Assembly: GCF_963665355.1 (NCBI RefSeq)
Contig: NZ_OY762229.1
Coordinates: 4,464,001-4,528,000 of the forward strand
Origin: an uncultured Desulfobacter sp.
GTDB lineage: Bacteria; Desulfobacterota; Desulfobacteria; Desulfobacterales; Desulfobacteraceae
Length of the DNA stretch: 64,000 nucleotides
Direction: 5' to 3'
The notes beneath the pieces were generated by a model. It was given only the letters and a program-made list of their open reading frames with translations. It did no database searches and was not told where the DNA came from. Shown one piece after another: positions 35,055 through 44,528 of the stretch (positions are counted from its first letter, which is position 1; each line of letters opens with the position of its first letter). Position numbers and translations under genes: made by a program.

Positions 35055-35828
35055 ATGAAATTTTATCAAAAATTGGGGGGCATCTTTCTGCTGCTCATGC
35101 TTTTGGGCCTGCCTGTCTTTGCATCGGCCGACGTACCCGGCACCTTTACAGTGACCCCTTCATCCATTGATATCGGGGCCTCTTTCAACGGCATTAACAT
35201 CAAGGTGCAAGGCACCATTCCCCAGGATGCAGACGCCGTGGTTCGATTCAAATCCGAAGCCCGGGACGTGGCGTTGAAAGAGAAGGGAAAAGCCATGGGC
35301 ATCCTGTGGATGAACAAGGGCAAAGTGACCTTTCACCACTGCCCGGACATTTTCATGGTGGCAACACCGGCCTCTTTGCCCCAAGAATCCGACCAGTGGA
35401 AGGGTTTAGGATTGGGTATATCCTCTTTGGAAGACCAGATAGAGATTGTGCCGGCCCCGGAAAATAAAACGTTTCTCTTTGATGAATTTGTCAAACTTAA
35501 ATCCAAACACGGGGCTTACTCATCAGGGTTCGGCAATGTAACCTACCAGGCCGTATCCCAGGGAGTGAAACCGTTTAGCGCAGATATCTCCGTTCCTTCT
35601 GGATTAAAACCCGGATCCTACCAGGTGGAGGTATTCACGGTGAAAAACGGTGCCGTGGAATCAAAGGCTGAAACAAGCGTTACGGTCGAGGAGGTCGGAT
35701 TTCCCAAATTTCTGTCCTCCCTGGCTTTTGGCAAACCATTGCTCTATGGTATTGTGTCAGTGATCATTGCCCTGGCTGCAGGGCTTCTCACCGGCCTGAT
35801 CTTCCAGGGCAGCAACGAAGGACATTAA
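35055..35828 (+). CDS. TIGR02186-like extracytoplasmic protein with C-terminal anchor
   Basis: A 257-residue protein. The N-terminal signal peptide ends near ASA (about residue 24), the body is a beta-rich domain (FTVTPSSIDIGASFNGINI near the start), and a single C-terminal transmembrane helix (about 228-250) leaves a short cytoplasmic tail. This is the layout of TIGR02186 proteins, found next to TauE-type exporters. Start chosen at ATG 35055 with AGGAGG eight bases ahead; the frame is open further upstream inside tauE. Function unknown; a periplasmic partner of the exporter is likely (inference). Confidence 0.75.
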   Translation: MKFYQKLGGIFLLLMLLGLPVFASADVPGTFTVTPSSIDIGASFNGINIKVQGTIPQDADAVVRFKSEARDVALKEKGKAMGILWMNKGKVTFHHCPDIFMVATPASLPQESDQWKGLGLGISSLEDQIEIVPAPENKTFLFDEFVKLKSKHGAYSSGFGNVTYQAVSQGVKPFSADISVPSGLKPGSYQVEVFTVKNGAVESKAETSVTVEEVGFPKFLSSLAFGKPLLYGIVSVIIALAAGLLTGLIFQGSNEGH

Positions 35829-35840
35829 TCCGGGATCTTT

Positions 35841-38420
35841 ATGACCATGGGCAATTTTTTGGATCGGAGTCTTCTAAGCCGCCTTCTGGGCAAAAAACAG
35901 ACCGCTGCCGAGCAGCGCTCGATATTTGAGGTATTCTCAAGTTTCAGGCGGCTTCTGGATTCCAATAACCAGATCCTGGATCTCATGACCGGCATGGGAG
36001 ATAAACTGAGTGGTGATTATATTTTTGACACCCACTATATCCACACCAGCTGCCAGGAGATCGCAAGCCTTGTTTACAAACTGATCCATCATTTTAATTA
36101 TATTGCACAAGACAGATACCCCGGGCTTGATGACGCGTTCTGGCGCATCAACGCGGGGATTCAGGAGATGCTTGAAGGCAAATCCAGCCTGCGCCCTGAC
36201 CAGCAGTGCACCATTGCCGATACGTTTATCACTGCTGATCTTGAGGAGCAGGTGGGGGCCAAAAACGCCAACCTGGCCCAGCTAAAAAATGTGCTGGACC
36301 TCAATGTCCCCGACGGGTTTGCCGTCACCTCCTCAGCCTTTCACTGGTTTCTGGCCTACAACGGCCTGGACCGGGAAATTGAATCCTGGACCACCCAGTG
36401 GAAACAAAAACAGATTTCTGTCAAGAAAGCATCCGGGGAAATCTGTGAGCGCATCGACAGTGCCGTTGTGCCGCCGGGGATGAAAAAAGAGATCCAGAAG
36501 GCATTGAAGAAACTTGCCGGATGGGGTTCGAAAAGCAAACTGCGCCTGGCCGTGAGAAGCAGTGCCGTGGGCGAGGACGGAAAAAACAGTTTTGCAGGCC
36601 AGTACACCAGCTGCATCAACACCTGCGCCGATGATTTTTTTAAAAGCTACAAGACTGTTGTAAGCAGTGCCTACAGCCAGGAAGCCATGGCTTACCGGGA
36701 TGTCAACGGATTCGAAGAGCATGAAATGGCCATGGCTGTGGGATGTCTGGAAATGGTTTTTCCAAAGGTCTCCGGCGTCCTGTATACCCTGGACCCGGTC
36801 CGTCCTGAAGAAAACCGGATGAAAATCAATGCGGCTTTGGGGCTTGGCGCGCCCCTTGTTTCAGGACAGGCTGTATTTGACAACTATGATGTGGAGCGTG
36901 AAGCCCCCCACAAAATTCTGCGGATGATCGTGGGGGATAAAAAAAAGTGCCTGGTACCGCTGGTCCAAGGCGGAATGAGCCAGGAAGATGTGCCTGAAAC
37001 CTTGCAGTCCGAAGCCTGTCTCACCAAAGAACAGGTAGCCCGCCTGGCGGAAATCGGTATCATGGTGGAACGTTATTTCAGGGCTCCCCAGGACATTGAG
37101 TTTTCTATTGATGAGGCAGGAAAAATCTGGATTTTGCAGTCCCGGCCCTTGAATATCAAGGAAAAAATGAGCCGGCTGGTGTGCGACATCCCCAAGATCA
37201 AAGAAAAATATAACATCGTGTTTGAAGGAAAGGGCATGGTGGCCCAGAACGGCATCGGCATCGGAAAGGTGTTTCTGTATGAGGACGGCCAGGACCTGGA
37301 TGATTTCCCGCCGGGCGCCATCCTGGTCACACGCCATGCTTCGCCCAAATTCGCCATGATTGCCAAATATGCATCGGGAATCATCACGGATATCGGCTCC
37401 CCCGCAGGCCATATGGCCACCATTGCCAGGGAGTTCAGGGTCCCCACCCTTGTGGACACAGGCATTGCCACAAGCCTCTTACACCACGGCCAGGAGATCA
37501 CCCTGGATACCGAAGGAAAGGTGGTCTATGACGGCTCTGCCAAAACCCTTTGCTACTACGCATTCGCCGACGACAACTTTGCCGACACCTATGAGTATCG
37601 CCTGCTGAAGCGGGTATTGAAAAAGATTTCCCCCCTGACCTTTGTGGATCCCGAAGACAAACGGTTCTCTCCACGCTATTGCCGGACCTTCCACGACATT
37701 ACCCGGTTCGTGCATGAAAAGGCCGTGGAGGAATTGATTAACCTCAATTATTACGATCTGAAACATGAACGGTCACGGGCCCAGAAACTCAAGCTGGACA
37801 TCCCCCTTGATCTGATGCTCATCGACATCGGCGAAGGGCTTGCACCCGGTGCCGGCACCCGGGCCGTGCTGCCCGGCCAGATTACGTCCGTGCCCCTGAA
37901 TGCATTCCTCAAAGGGTTGACCCGGAAAGGGATGTGGAACAGCGAGCCCATGAGCGTTGATTTCAAAAGCTTCATGTCCAGTCTGACACGGACCCAGCCC
38001 CCCCACCAGACCCAACCCGGTTCCATCGGCCAGAATCTGGTGGTGATGTCCAAAGAGTATATCAACATCAGCCTTCGCTTAGGCTATCATTTCAACATGA
38101 TTGATGCCTATATGGGCCCCAATACCAATGATAATTATATCTATTTCAGATTTTTCGGAGGGGTGACCGATGCGGGGCGACGCACCCGCCGGGTCAGTTT
38201 TCTGGCCCAGGTCCTGGAAAAAGCCCATTTCAGTATGAAACAGGACAATGATCTGCTTGTGGCCAAAACAAAAAAAATGAGTTGGGAGCGCATGGAAGAA
38301 AGCCTTTTTATAGTAGGTGAACTGGTGGCTTTCACGCGACAGCTGGATGTCAAAATGCTCAATGACACCTATGTGAAAAAATATGTGGATGATTTCTGGG
38401 CGTTAAGCGCGGGCAAATAA
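35841..38420 (+). CDS. PEP/pyruvate-binding and phosphohistidine-domain protein without PEP-binding barrel
   Basis: An 859-residue cytoplasmic protein. Residues 1-120 are helical and unfamiliar. Residues about 130-445 are a PPDK_N-type ATP-grasp domain (KNANLAQLKNVLDLNVPDGF, LRLAVRSSAVGEDGKNSFAG, then IEFSIDEAGKIWILQSRPLN). Residues about 480-560 are the swivelling phosphohistidine domain with His524 in DIGSPAGHMATIAREFRVPT. The usual C-terminal TIM barrel of PEP synthase or PPDK is missing; instead there are about 290 residues of unfamiliar sequence (560-859). It therefore cannot be an ordinary PEP synthase. Fourth-from-last position in an exporter and stress operon suggests a phosphotransfer or regulatory role. 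Confidence 0.8.
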   Translation: MTMGNFLDRSLLSRLLGKKQTAAEQRSIFEVFSSFRRLLDSNNQILDLMTGMGDKLSGDYIFDTHYIHTSCQEIASLVYKLIHHFNYIAQDRYPGLDDAFWRINAGIQEMLEGKSSLRPDQQCTIADTFITADLEEQVGAKNANLAQLKNVLDLNVPDGFAVTSSAFHWFLAYNGLDREIESWTTQWKQKQISVKKASGEICERIDSAVVPPGMKKEIQKALKKLAGWGSKSKLRLAVRSSAVGEDGKNSFAGQYTSCINTCADDFFKSYKTVVSSAYSQEAMAYRDVNGFEEHEMAMAVGCLEMVFPKVSGVLYTLDPVRPEENRMKINAALGLGAPLVSGQAVFDNYDVEREAPHKILRMIVGDKKKCLVPLVQGGMSQEDVPETLQSEACLTKEQVARLAEIGIMVERYFRAPQDIEFSIDEAGKIWILQSRPLNIKEKMSRLVCDIPKIKEKYNIVFEGKGMVAQNGIGIGKVFLYEDGQDLDDFPPGAILVTRHASPKFAMIAKYASGIITDIGSPAGHMATIAREFRVPTLVDTGIATSLLHHGQEITLDTEGKVVYDGSAKTLCYYAFADDNFADTYEYRLLKRVLKKISPLTFVDPEDKRFSPRYCRTFHDITRFVHEKAVEELINLNYYDLKHERSRAQKLKLDIPLDLMLIDIGEGLAPGAGTRAVLPGQITSVPLNAFLKGLTRKGMWNSEPMSVDFKSFMSSLTRTQPPHQTQPGSIGQNLVVMSKEYINISLRLGYHFNMIDAYMGPNTNDNYIYFRFFGGVTDAGRRTRRVSFLAQVLEKAHFSMKQDNDLLVAKTKKMSWERMEESLFIVGELVAFTRQLDVKMLNDTYVKKYVDDFWALSAGK

Positions 38421-38495
38421 ATTTATTCATGTCCGCCATGCCCTGAATGAGTCGTCCAAAGCATTAAGGCCTTTGCGCCTTTAAGGAGTAAACCC

Positions 38496-38876
38496 ATGGA
38501 ACAAGCTAAAAAAACAAGCATTTTTATTCTGGATGATGAGCCCATTGTATGTAAACGGCTTAAAGCCTCCCTGGACAGAAAGGGATATGAGGTGATCACC
38601 AGCTGTGACAGCACCAAAGCCCTTGAAATCGTCAGGCAAACCCCATTTGATATCGTCATTACGGATTTGAAGATGGAAGGTATTGACGGCATGCAGTTTT
38701 TCACTGAAGTCAAAAAACTGCACCCGGATACCCAGGTCATCGTAATCACGGGTTTTGCCACCCTGGAGACCGCCAAGGAGTCCTTTAAGAGAGGGGTATT
38801 TGATTTCCTTGCCAAACCCTTCAAGCTGGGTGAAATTTTTGCCGTCATCGAACGGGCTGAAAACAATATCAAATAA
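38496..38876 (+). CDS. Single-domain response regulator (receiver only)
   Basis: A 126-residue CheY-like receiver. Acidic pocket DD13-14 in FILDDEP, phospho-acceptor Asp57 in VITDLKMEGIDG, the switch Thr in VITGFA, and the Lys in LAKPF are all present. There is no output domain, so signals are passed through protein contact, not DNA binding. It lies in the operon downstream of the PEP/pyruvate-binding protein; the kinase at 32342 is the nearest candidate partner. AAGGAG precedes the ATG. Confidence 0.92.
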   Translation: MEQAKKTSIFILDDEPIVCKRLKASLDRKGYEVITSCDSTKALEIVRQTPFDIVITDLKMEGIDGMQFFTEVKKLHPDTQVIVITGFATLETAKESFKRGVFDFLAKPFKLGEIFAVIERAENNIK

Positions 38877-38905
38877 TTATGTTCGCCGTCAGGAGATTAT
38901 GAATA

Positions 38906-39721
38906 ATGATACGTACCCTTATCGCCCTTGACAAGGACCTTTCCTCCAGCATTGCATTGAGATATGCCTGCAATGCCGTACGCAACTTTGACATGGCACT
39001 TTCAGCCCTTCATGTGGAAGACCCGGGCCCTTCCGGCCGGCGCCCCGGCACCGGCTGGGTCCAACGAAGCTGGGAAACAGCCATTGAGGAAGATGGCCTT
39101 CAAAAGATCAAAGCGCTGATTGACATGGAAAATGTGAAAATCCCGGCCATAGGGCTTCCCAAGATACGCATCGGAGATAAAACCGAAGAGATCCTTTTGG
39201 AAGCCCACACAGGCAACTATGATGTTTTTATGGAGGGGATGCTGGCAACAGCCAATACTGACGATTTTCACCAGGCCGTTAAATCACGACTGTTTCGTAA
39301 AATGCCTTTGCCAAGCATCCTGGTCAAAAACCTCATGCCTTTGGAGTCCATGGTCATGGTCCTGACCTCCGGGCATGATCTTTCACTGCTCATGCCGGTG
39401 TTGTCCTATTTTATAACCCAAAGCAGGCTGCCCCTTGAAATTCTTGTCTGGAATCCCCAGAACACGAAATCCATTGAATTTACAGAGCCTAAGGAAAACA
39501 GCAACGCATTTTTCACCCAGGTGCAGGAAAGTTTTAACAGTTCCAATTGCCCTTTTACCAGCCTTAAAGGCGTCAAGGGGCCGGCATCGCTTCTGGCCCG
39601 GGAACTTGGCCGCTCCAGCCTTGTTGCTTCTGTGATAGCACGCAAAACCCCGGAAGAAAGCCGGTCCAGCATGGACCTTCTGGCAAGGATAGAATCACCG
39701 GTGATGATGTTCTGGCAATAA
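38906..39721 (+). CDS. Tandem-type universal stress protein, divergent
   Basis: A 271-residue protein with the USP-type start IRTLIALDKDLSSSIALRYA and a second half built on the same pattern. The nucleotide-binding G-x2-G-x9-G-S/T motif is not clear, so ATP binding is doubtful. Next gene is a clearer UspA relative, 20 bases downstream. Assignment rests on fold-like pattern and context. Confidence 0.6.
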   Translation: MIRTLIALDKDLSSSIALRYACNAVRNFDMALSALHVEDPGPSGRRPGTGWVQRSWETAIEEDGLQKIKALIDMENVKIPAIGLPKIRIGDKTEEILLEAHTGNYDVFMEGMLATANTDDFHQAVKSRLFRKMPLPSILVKNLMPLESMVMVLTSGHDLSLLMPVLSYFITQSRLPLEILVWNPQNTKSIEFTEPKENSNAFFTQVQESFNSSNCPFTSLKGVKGPASLLARELGRSSLVASVIARKTPEESRSSMDLLARIESPVMMFWQ

Positions 39722-39741
39722 CCGGAAAAAAGGATTTATAA

Positions 39742-40593
39742 ATGAATATATTAACTGTTGTAAATGATGATTTCCAAGCATTGAAACAGGATCGGCAGAC
39801 CGTTCTGGAAGCGGCCCGCATCGCACGCCAGACCTGGGCGGATGTGACTCTTTTGGGACTGTATCCCAATGGAGGCAACGACGCTTGTGGCAGCATGATG
39901 GAGTTGATGCGTTCATATAAGCAGATATTTTTAGACATGTTTAAAGATTTAGGCGACGATTGCCCCTATACCCCGAACCGGCGGGCATCCAAAACGGTGA
40001 TGTCCGGACCGGGCATTTATGAAGACCTGGAAATTCTTCAGGGACGATTTAAAAATTTGTCCGTGCGGGTCCGTGTGGGCAACCCGGGATCACAGGTCCT
40101 GGCAGAGGCTGCGGATGCAGGTTCCGGCCTCATCGTCATGGGCAATCATGAATCCACGCCTCTGTGCCGCACGGTTGCCAATGATGCGGCCTGTTCCGTT
40201 CTGGCAGTCAAGGGTGAAAACCAGCCCAGACGTGTGGTGTGCTGCCTGGATCAGGAGAGTATCAGCCAGGCCTCCCTTGAAATGGTCAACCAGTTGACAA
40301 CTGCCTACCAGGCAGAACTTGAGCTTGTGGGCATCACCCATTCAGGCCAACTCAAAGAGGACGTGGACCGGCAGATGGATCTGTTGGTGCAATACTACCA
40401 GAACCAAGGAATCACGGCCCTGGTGAGGCTTGTGGATGCGAGCACCATGGAAGATTTTTTCACCCGGTACGCTGTGGAACACCTGATCTGTATGTGGATG
40501 GGAGAAAAATCACGGCTTCAAAAACTGTTTGCCCGCCAGGGTGTTACAAAACTGATAGACAATGCTCAGTCTTCAGTACTAATTCTGCGATGA
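39742..40593 (+). CDS. Universal stress protein (tandem UspA domains)
   Basis: A 283-residue protein starting MNILTVVNDDFQALKQ. The first domain ends with LVRVRVGNPGSQ-type sequence (VRVRVGNPGSQVLAEAADAG) followed by LIVMGNHESTPLCRTVANDA and CSVLAVK, the UspA nucleotide-loop region. A second USP-like half follows. Last gene of the tauE operon before convergent transcription with the small USP-like gene at 40667. Probably a cytoplasmic stress-response protein. Confidence 0.75.
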   Translation: MNILTVVNDDFQALKQDRQTVLEAARIARQTWADVTLLGLYPNGGNDACGSMMELMRSYKQIFLDMFKDLGDDCPYTPNRRASKTVMSGPGIYEDLEILQGRFKNLSVRVRVGNPGSQVLAEAADAGSGLIVMGNHESTPLCRTVANDAACSVLAVKGENQPRRVVCCLDQESISQASLEMVNQLTTAYQAELELVGITHSGQLKEDVDRQMDLLVQYYQNQGITALVRLVDASTMEDFFTRYAVEHLICMWMGEKSRLQKLFARQGVTKLIDNAQSSVLILR

Positions 40594-40603
40594 CATCAAG
40601 TTT

Positions 40604-40638
40604 TCTGTCTGCACCTTCAAATCGAGGATGCAGACAGA
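40604..40638. repeat. Inverted repeat between convergent stress-protein genes
   Basis: Perfect 10-bp arms TCTGTCTGCA (40604-40613) and TGCAGACAGA (40629-40638) with a 15-base loop sit between two convergent genes. There is no long T tract on the plus side; on the minus side TTTT is not adjacent either (AAGTTTT precedes the left arm). Possible weak bidirectional terminator. Confidence 0.45.
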
Positions 40639-40666
40639 TTCCGAAAATCTGTAATGGTTCGTGGCG

Positions 40667-41056
40667 CTAAAAAACAGATTTCTCTTTCACCTTTATGACC
40701 TGAACCGGCATATCGGCTTTAATCTTTTTCACCGCATCCTCCATATCCTGATCATCGGCATCTATGAGAATCAGGTCTATGCGTTCATCTTTTATGATTT
40801 TCATCAGTTCGGACTGCACATCACCCCGGCCCAGATAAAAGGAGACGGGCAGTTCTTCCTGGCGGGCCTGTCTTACAATATCCATGCATGCATGTTCAAG
40901 GGATGTTGATTTTCGCAGCCCGATGGCATCGCAATTGTGGATCAGCAGTACAAAAAGCCTGGCCCTGATACGCTCGATAAGGGCGATGCCGTGGTATAAA
41001 GCTTTCAGATCCGGGCTCTGGGCGGAAAAAAGAACAAGTATATTTTCGGTATTCAC
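40667..41056 (-). CDS. Small single-domain universal-stress-like protein
   Basis: A 129-residue protein with the alternating beta-alpha pattern of the USP/HUP fold: ENILVLFSAQSP at the start, ARLFVLLIHN, SFYLGRGDVQSELMKIIKDE, then IDLILIDADDQDMEDAVKKI. The ATP-binding G-S/T loop is not evident. It converges on the tauE operon that carries two larger USP genes, so it may belong to the same response, though on the opposite strand. Confidence 0.6.
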   Translation of the reverse strand: MNTENILVLFSAQSPDLKALYHGIALIERIRARLFVLLIHNCDAIGLRKSTSLEHACMDIVRQARQEELPVSFYLGRGDVQSELMKIIKDERIDLILIDADDQDMEDAVKKIKADMPVQVIKVKEKSVF

Positions 41057-41314
41057 CTGTCATGTCCATTTCTATGAAAAAATTCTTTACGCTGCAGCAT
41101 CTTCAGTCCTGCCGGGGCAGTCATAAAATCACCGCAGAAGTCCTTGTCTGATATCATAGAAGATTACAAAATTCATGCCATCAAGAACGTATGGAAAAGG
41201 CGCATTATAACAGGCTGTTCATATGGAGAATCCGGTCAACGGTTCAATATGAAACACGATGTCATTTCAAAATGAACTACAGGAAAATATGAAACAGTTT
41301 TAAAAGGAATCGGG

Positions 41315-42424
41315 CTAAAGCAGGTTACTGTCGAGTCCGCACCGGTTCACGGCAGCGGTGTCCAGCATATGGGCCAGTGCTTTGGGCTGTCCGGGAAAAA
41401 AGCCAAAGGTTTTCATCCACACCTCTTCATCTTCCATGCAGAAATAGACGGCAACATCGGGGGCAAGCTGCCGCAGCAAAGCAGCAAGGCGCTGGTATAT
41501 GGCTATGCGTAACGGCTTGAAGTAGCGCATTTTATTGTCAAGCCCCATGATGAATTCCCCGTAAGGGATTGTTGAATCGGGAAAACGCGATTCAATGATG
41601 GATTTTAAATGGGGCATGAACCTGAAAGTGCCGATGGAAATCCACACGACATCTTCCGGGCACACATGGGTGAAGATGGCTTCAATCACCTTTTCATATG
41701 CAGTTTCGCATCCCGGGTACAGAAAAATGGGGTCAAAATGAAATGCCACCCGAAACCCTTTGGACACTGCCTTGGCAGCAGCCTTAAGCCGTGCGGCAAG
41801 GCTGGCTGTGCCCCGTTCCTGGGAGGCTATCATTTCAGGAGTGTTGACAGACCAGGACAGAATGGTTTTCCGGTTATGGTCAAGATCCAGAAGTCCGTCT
41901 ATATTGACGGTTTTGGTTTTCAGTTCAAGAACGGCCCTGTCCTGGGCAGCAAACGTTTCAACCAGAAACCTGGGCATCAGGCTCACAGGTTCCCAGATCA
42001 GGGAGTCGGTGTACTCGCCGGTGCCGATGCGTAAAATGGTATTCCCCTGGAAAACCGGATCAAGTGCGGACGTATACCGGTCAAAACCTGCAAAATACTG
42101 GAGCACGGGGGGATGAAAATAGGCCTGAAGAATGCAGTAGGCGCAGTCCATGGTACAATAGGTGCCGCAGTGCAAAATGGTGTAATCACAGCAGGTATAG
42201 TGGCTGGTGCCCGGACACTGGCGGATCAGGGCCCCCTTGTTGCTGGTGATATACAGCACATTTTTGGCAAAGCCCACGGGATCATCGGCCTGGTTGATCA
42301 GATCATATACTGGTTTTGAGTCCGAAACCTTTTCAGGTGTCGGTTTGACCTTTGAAACCAGGTACGCGATTTCGGGGGTCAGCTCCAGCTCCTTGTCCAT
42401 GAATACCCGGGTGGGATTGATCAT
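41315..42424 (-). CDS. Spore-photoproduct-lyase-like radical SAM protein
   Basis: A 369-residue protein of the SPL family. The radical SAM cluster motif CTMDCAYC (CxxxCxxC) is preceded by a further cysteine (HCGTYC); SPL-type features CPGTSHYTCCDY, GTGEYTDSL, ELKTKTVNIDGL, LSWSVNTPEMIASQERGT and GFRVAFHFDP follow. Known SPL repairs the UV spore photoproduct in DNA, but members in non-spore formers are of uncertain role. Twelve bases behind the ParB-like gene, with purC ahead of that, giving a three-gene minus-strand unit. Confidence 0.88.
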   Translation of the reverse strand: MINPTRVFMDKELELTPEIAYLVSKVKPTPEKVSDSKPVYDLINQADDPVGFAKNVLYITSNKGALIRQCPGTSHYTCCDYTILHCGTYCTMDCAYCILQAYFHPPVLQYFAGFDRYTSALDPVFQGNTILRIGTGEYTDSLIWEPVSLMPRFLVETFAAQDRAVLELKTKTVNIDGLLDLDHNRKTILSWSVNTPEMIASQERGTASLAARLKAAAKAVSKGFRVAFHFDPIFLYPGCETAYEKVIEAIFTHVCPEDVVWISIGTFRFMPHLKSIIESRFPDSTIPYGEFIMGLDNKMRYFKPLRIAIYQRLAALLRQLAPDVAVYFCMEDEEVWMKTFGFFPGQPKALAHMLDTAAVNRCGLDSNLL

Positions 42425-42436
42425 TATTTTCTGTCC

Positions 42437-43393
42437 CTATCTGGCCATAAGGGATTTGAATGCTGGATGCTCTGAAAGCTTTGCCAGGCGGTTAAGGCGC
42501 ATGTTAAACTCATCCTCATTTTTGAATTCCATCTGCATGGTATAGACCATTCCTTCAAAATTTTCAGGAAGCGTCAATTGACATCCGGAATCCAGATCAA
42601 GTGTCTTGATTTGCTCCTGGGCCTTAAATTTAGCTGCCGTAAGTGCGGGAAACCGCCGCTGGGCAAGAAAGGACTTGAACTGCTTTCCAAGGGCTCCCAT
42701 ATCTCTATGTCCGGCATCATTGCCATCCAACGGGCTCTCCTGGATGAGCCTTGACAGGCTTATTTTTTCAAGGGCGCATATCTCCTTTGCCCAAGCAATG
42801 ATCTCCATCTGGATACCCGAGGAGACTTTGATCTGGGAAAAAAGATGTAAAAATTCAGATAAAATATCTGAATCCAGGGTCAAAAGATTTTTACACGCCT
42901 TAATGGATATCTGTCCTTGCTCCAGAAGGTCAAGGACAGGATCCGGCATGGTATGGATTCTGGCCAGCGTATGAATATAACCGGGATTCAGCGGCATGTT
43001 AAAGATAGAAGTAGCGTTTTCTGCCATACTTTTGGCATCCATAAAACCCATTAAAAGAGTGGTGGCCCGAATGAGTTCTGCAGGGGTCAACTCCCTTGAA
43101 AATGAATTTTCGGTGACGGCAGCCAGGGCAGCATCCAGAAACTGCCCTGCAGGCATGACACGGCATGATATCCGGGAAAGCCCTGAATGCAGAGCCGCTT
43201 CAATCCGCCTGAATCCGGACACCACAATGTATTTGTCCCGTTGACACATCACCAGGGGCGCAACCATAATGCCATATCGGCAAATGGATGCCGACAGGTG
43301 TTCAATGTCGCACCCGGACCCTGTAATGCGAAACCCGGTATCTGAAAGGTCTATCTCAGACACCGGGATATCAGTAAAGATCATGGCTGTCAT
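42437..43393 (-). CDS. ParB-N-domain (ParB/Srx superfamily) protein
   Basis: A 318-residue protein with a ParB-like N-terminal nucleotide-binding domain: IPVSEIDLSDTGFRITG, LSASICRYGIMVAPLVM, and YIVVSGFRRIEAALHSGL, whose FRR is the GxRR motif. A helical region follows (ELTPAELIRATTLLMGFM), like the ParB DNA-binding part. There is no parA and no parS site seen, so this is not the chromosome partition protein. The co-transcribed SPL-like gene downstream suggests a joint function in DNA recognition and repair (inference). Confidence 0.78.
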   Translation of the reverse strand: MTAMIFTDIPVSEIDLSDTGFRITGSGCDIEHLSASICRYGIMVAPLVMCQRDKYIVVSGFRRIEAALHSGLSRISCRVMPAGQFLDAALAAVTENSFSRELTPAELIRATTLLMGFMDAKSMAENATSIFNMPLNPGYIHTLARIHTMPDPVLDLLEQGQISIKACKNLLTLDSDILSEFLHLFSQIKVSSGIQMEIIAWAKEICALEKISLSRLIQESPLDGNDAGHRDMGALGKQFKSFLAQRRFPALTAAKFKAQEQIKTLDLDSGCQLTLPENFEGMVYTMQMEFKNEDEFNMRLNRLAKLSEHPAFKSLMAR

Positions 43394-43396
43394 GGA

Positions 43397-44284
43397 TCAG
43401 ATGCTTTTTCCGGTCAGGCGGGTAAAGATTTCCTTGTAGGTTTTGCTGGTATTATCAATGATTTCCTGGGGCAGTTTGGGCCCGGGAGGGGTTTTTCCCC
43501 AACCTGAATTGGTGAGCCAGTCCCTGACAGTCTGTTTGTCAAAACTTTTCTGTCCCCTGCCGGGTTCATAATCATCCAAAGGCCAGAACCTGGATGAATC
43601 CGGAGTCAGAATTTCATCAATGAGAATGATTTCACCGTCAAGCAGGCCGAACTCGAATTTTGTATCTGCTATGATAATCCCTTTTTCCAGGGCAAGGGCT
43701 GCACCGCGGTTATAAATCTCAAGGCTTAAGTCCCTTAATTTTTCTGCAATCTCTTTTCCCAGAATATTCACAGCTTCATCAAAGCCGATGTTAATGTCAT
43801 GATCACCGATTTCAGCCTTGGTGGACGGCGTAAACAAGGGCGTCTCAAGCTTGTCGGACTCCTTGAGGCCCCGGGGAAGTTTGATATTGCATACATGGCC
43901 TTCGGATTGGTAGGATTTCCAGCCTGACCCTGAAATATAGCCCCTTACGATACACTCCACAGCCATGGGCTGGGCTTTTTTCACCAGCATGCTGCGGCCT
44001 TCAAGTTTATCTTTATATTTATGAAACTGCGCCGGATAATCATTTACATCGGTACTGATGATATGATTTTTAATGATGCTTTCCATCTGTTTGAACCAGA
44101 ACACGGAAATCTGATTCAACACCTTGCCCTTGTCCGGAATGGGGTCGGGAAGCACCACGTCAAAGGCAGAAAGCCGGTCAGTGGTCACCATGAGCAGGGC
44201 ATCGCCCGTATCAAAAATGTCCCTGACCTTTCCCTGTCTGATCAGTGGCAGACCTTCATATTCTGTTCCGGGTATAATGCTCAA
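43397..44284 (-). CDS. purC: Phosphoribosylaminoimidazole-succinocarboxamide synthase
   Basis: A 295-residue SAICAR synthase of purine biosynthesis, which joins aspartate to CAIR with ATP. Motifs: [20 protein letters not shown] at the N terminus, [54 protein letters not shown], and TPDSSRFWP near the C terminus. Length matches the longer bacterial/yeast-type PurC. The 3-base gap to the ParB-like gene indicates co-transcription. Confidence 0.96.
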   Translation of the reverse strand: MSIIPGTEYEGLPLIRQGKVRDIFDTGDALLMVTTDRLSAFDVVLPDPIPDKGKVLNQISVFWFKQMESIIKNHIISTDVNDYPAQFHKYKDKLEGRSMLVKKAQPMAVECIVRGYISGSGWKSYQSEGHVCNIKLPRGLKESDKLETPLFTPSTKAEIGDHDINIGFDEAVNILGKEIAEKLRDLSLEIYNRGAALALEKGIIIADTKFEFGLLDGEIILIDEILTPDSSRFWPLDDYEPGRGQKSFDKQTVRDWLTNSGWGKTPPGPKLPQEIIDNTSKTYKEIFTRLTGKSI

Positions 44285-44528
44285 GCTTTCCTCCTGTCCT
44301 TAGAATGTAATTTAAAATCTTGTTGATAAATTATCATACAATGATTGGTTTTACTATCAAACCCATGAATTATAACCTTGAAAACATATTTTTCAAGGGC
44401 TGTGCAGATATTGTCTGTTGTCCAAAGAAATCATCAACTTGACCTGAATTTTAGGACATACTATGTTTATGGCGCACGGAGTCGTCAGATCGTTTCAACA
44501 CCATTTTTCGGCATATAAGGATTTAACT

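Noticed and set aside
35841-38420. Annotation as PEP synthase (ppsA)
   Set aside because: The PEP/pyruvate-binding TIM barrel is absent, so the reaction cannot be completed as in PpsA.
41315-42424. SPL-like gene as evidence of sporulation
   Set aside because: No sporulation genes are present and the window encodes a full Gram-negative outer membrane apparatus.
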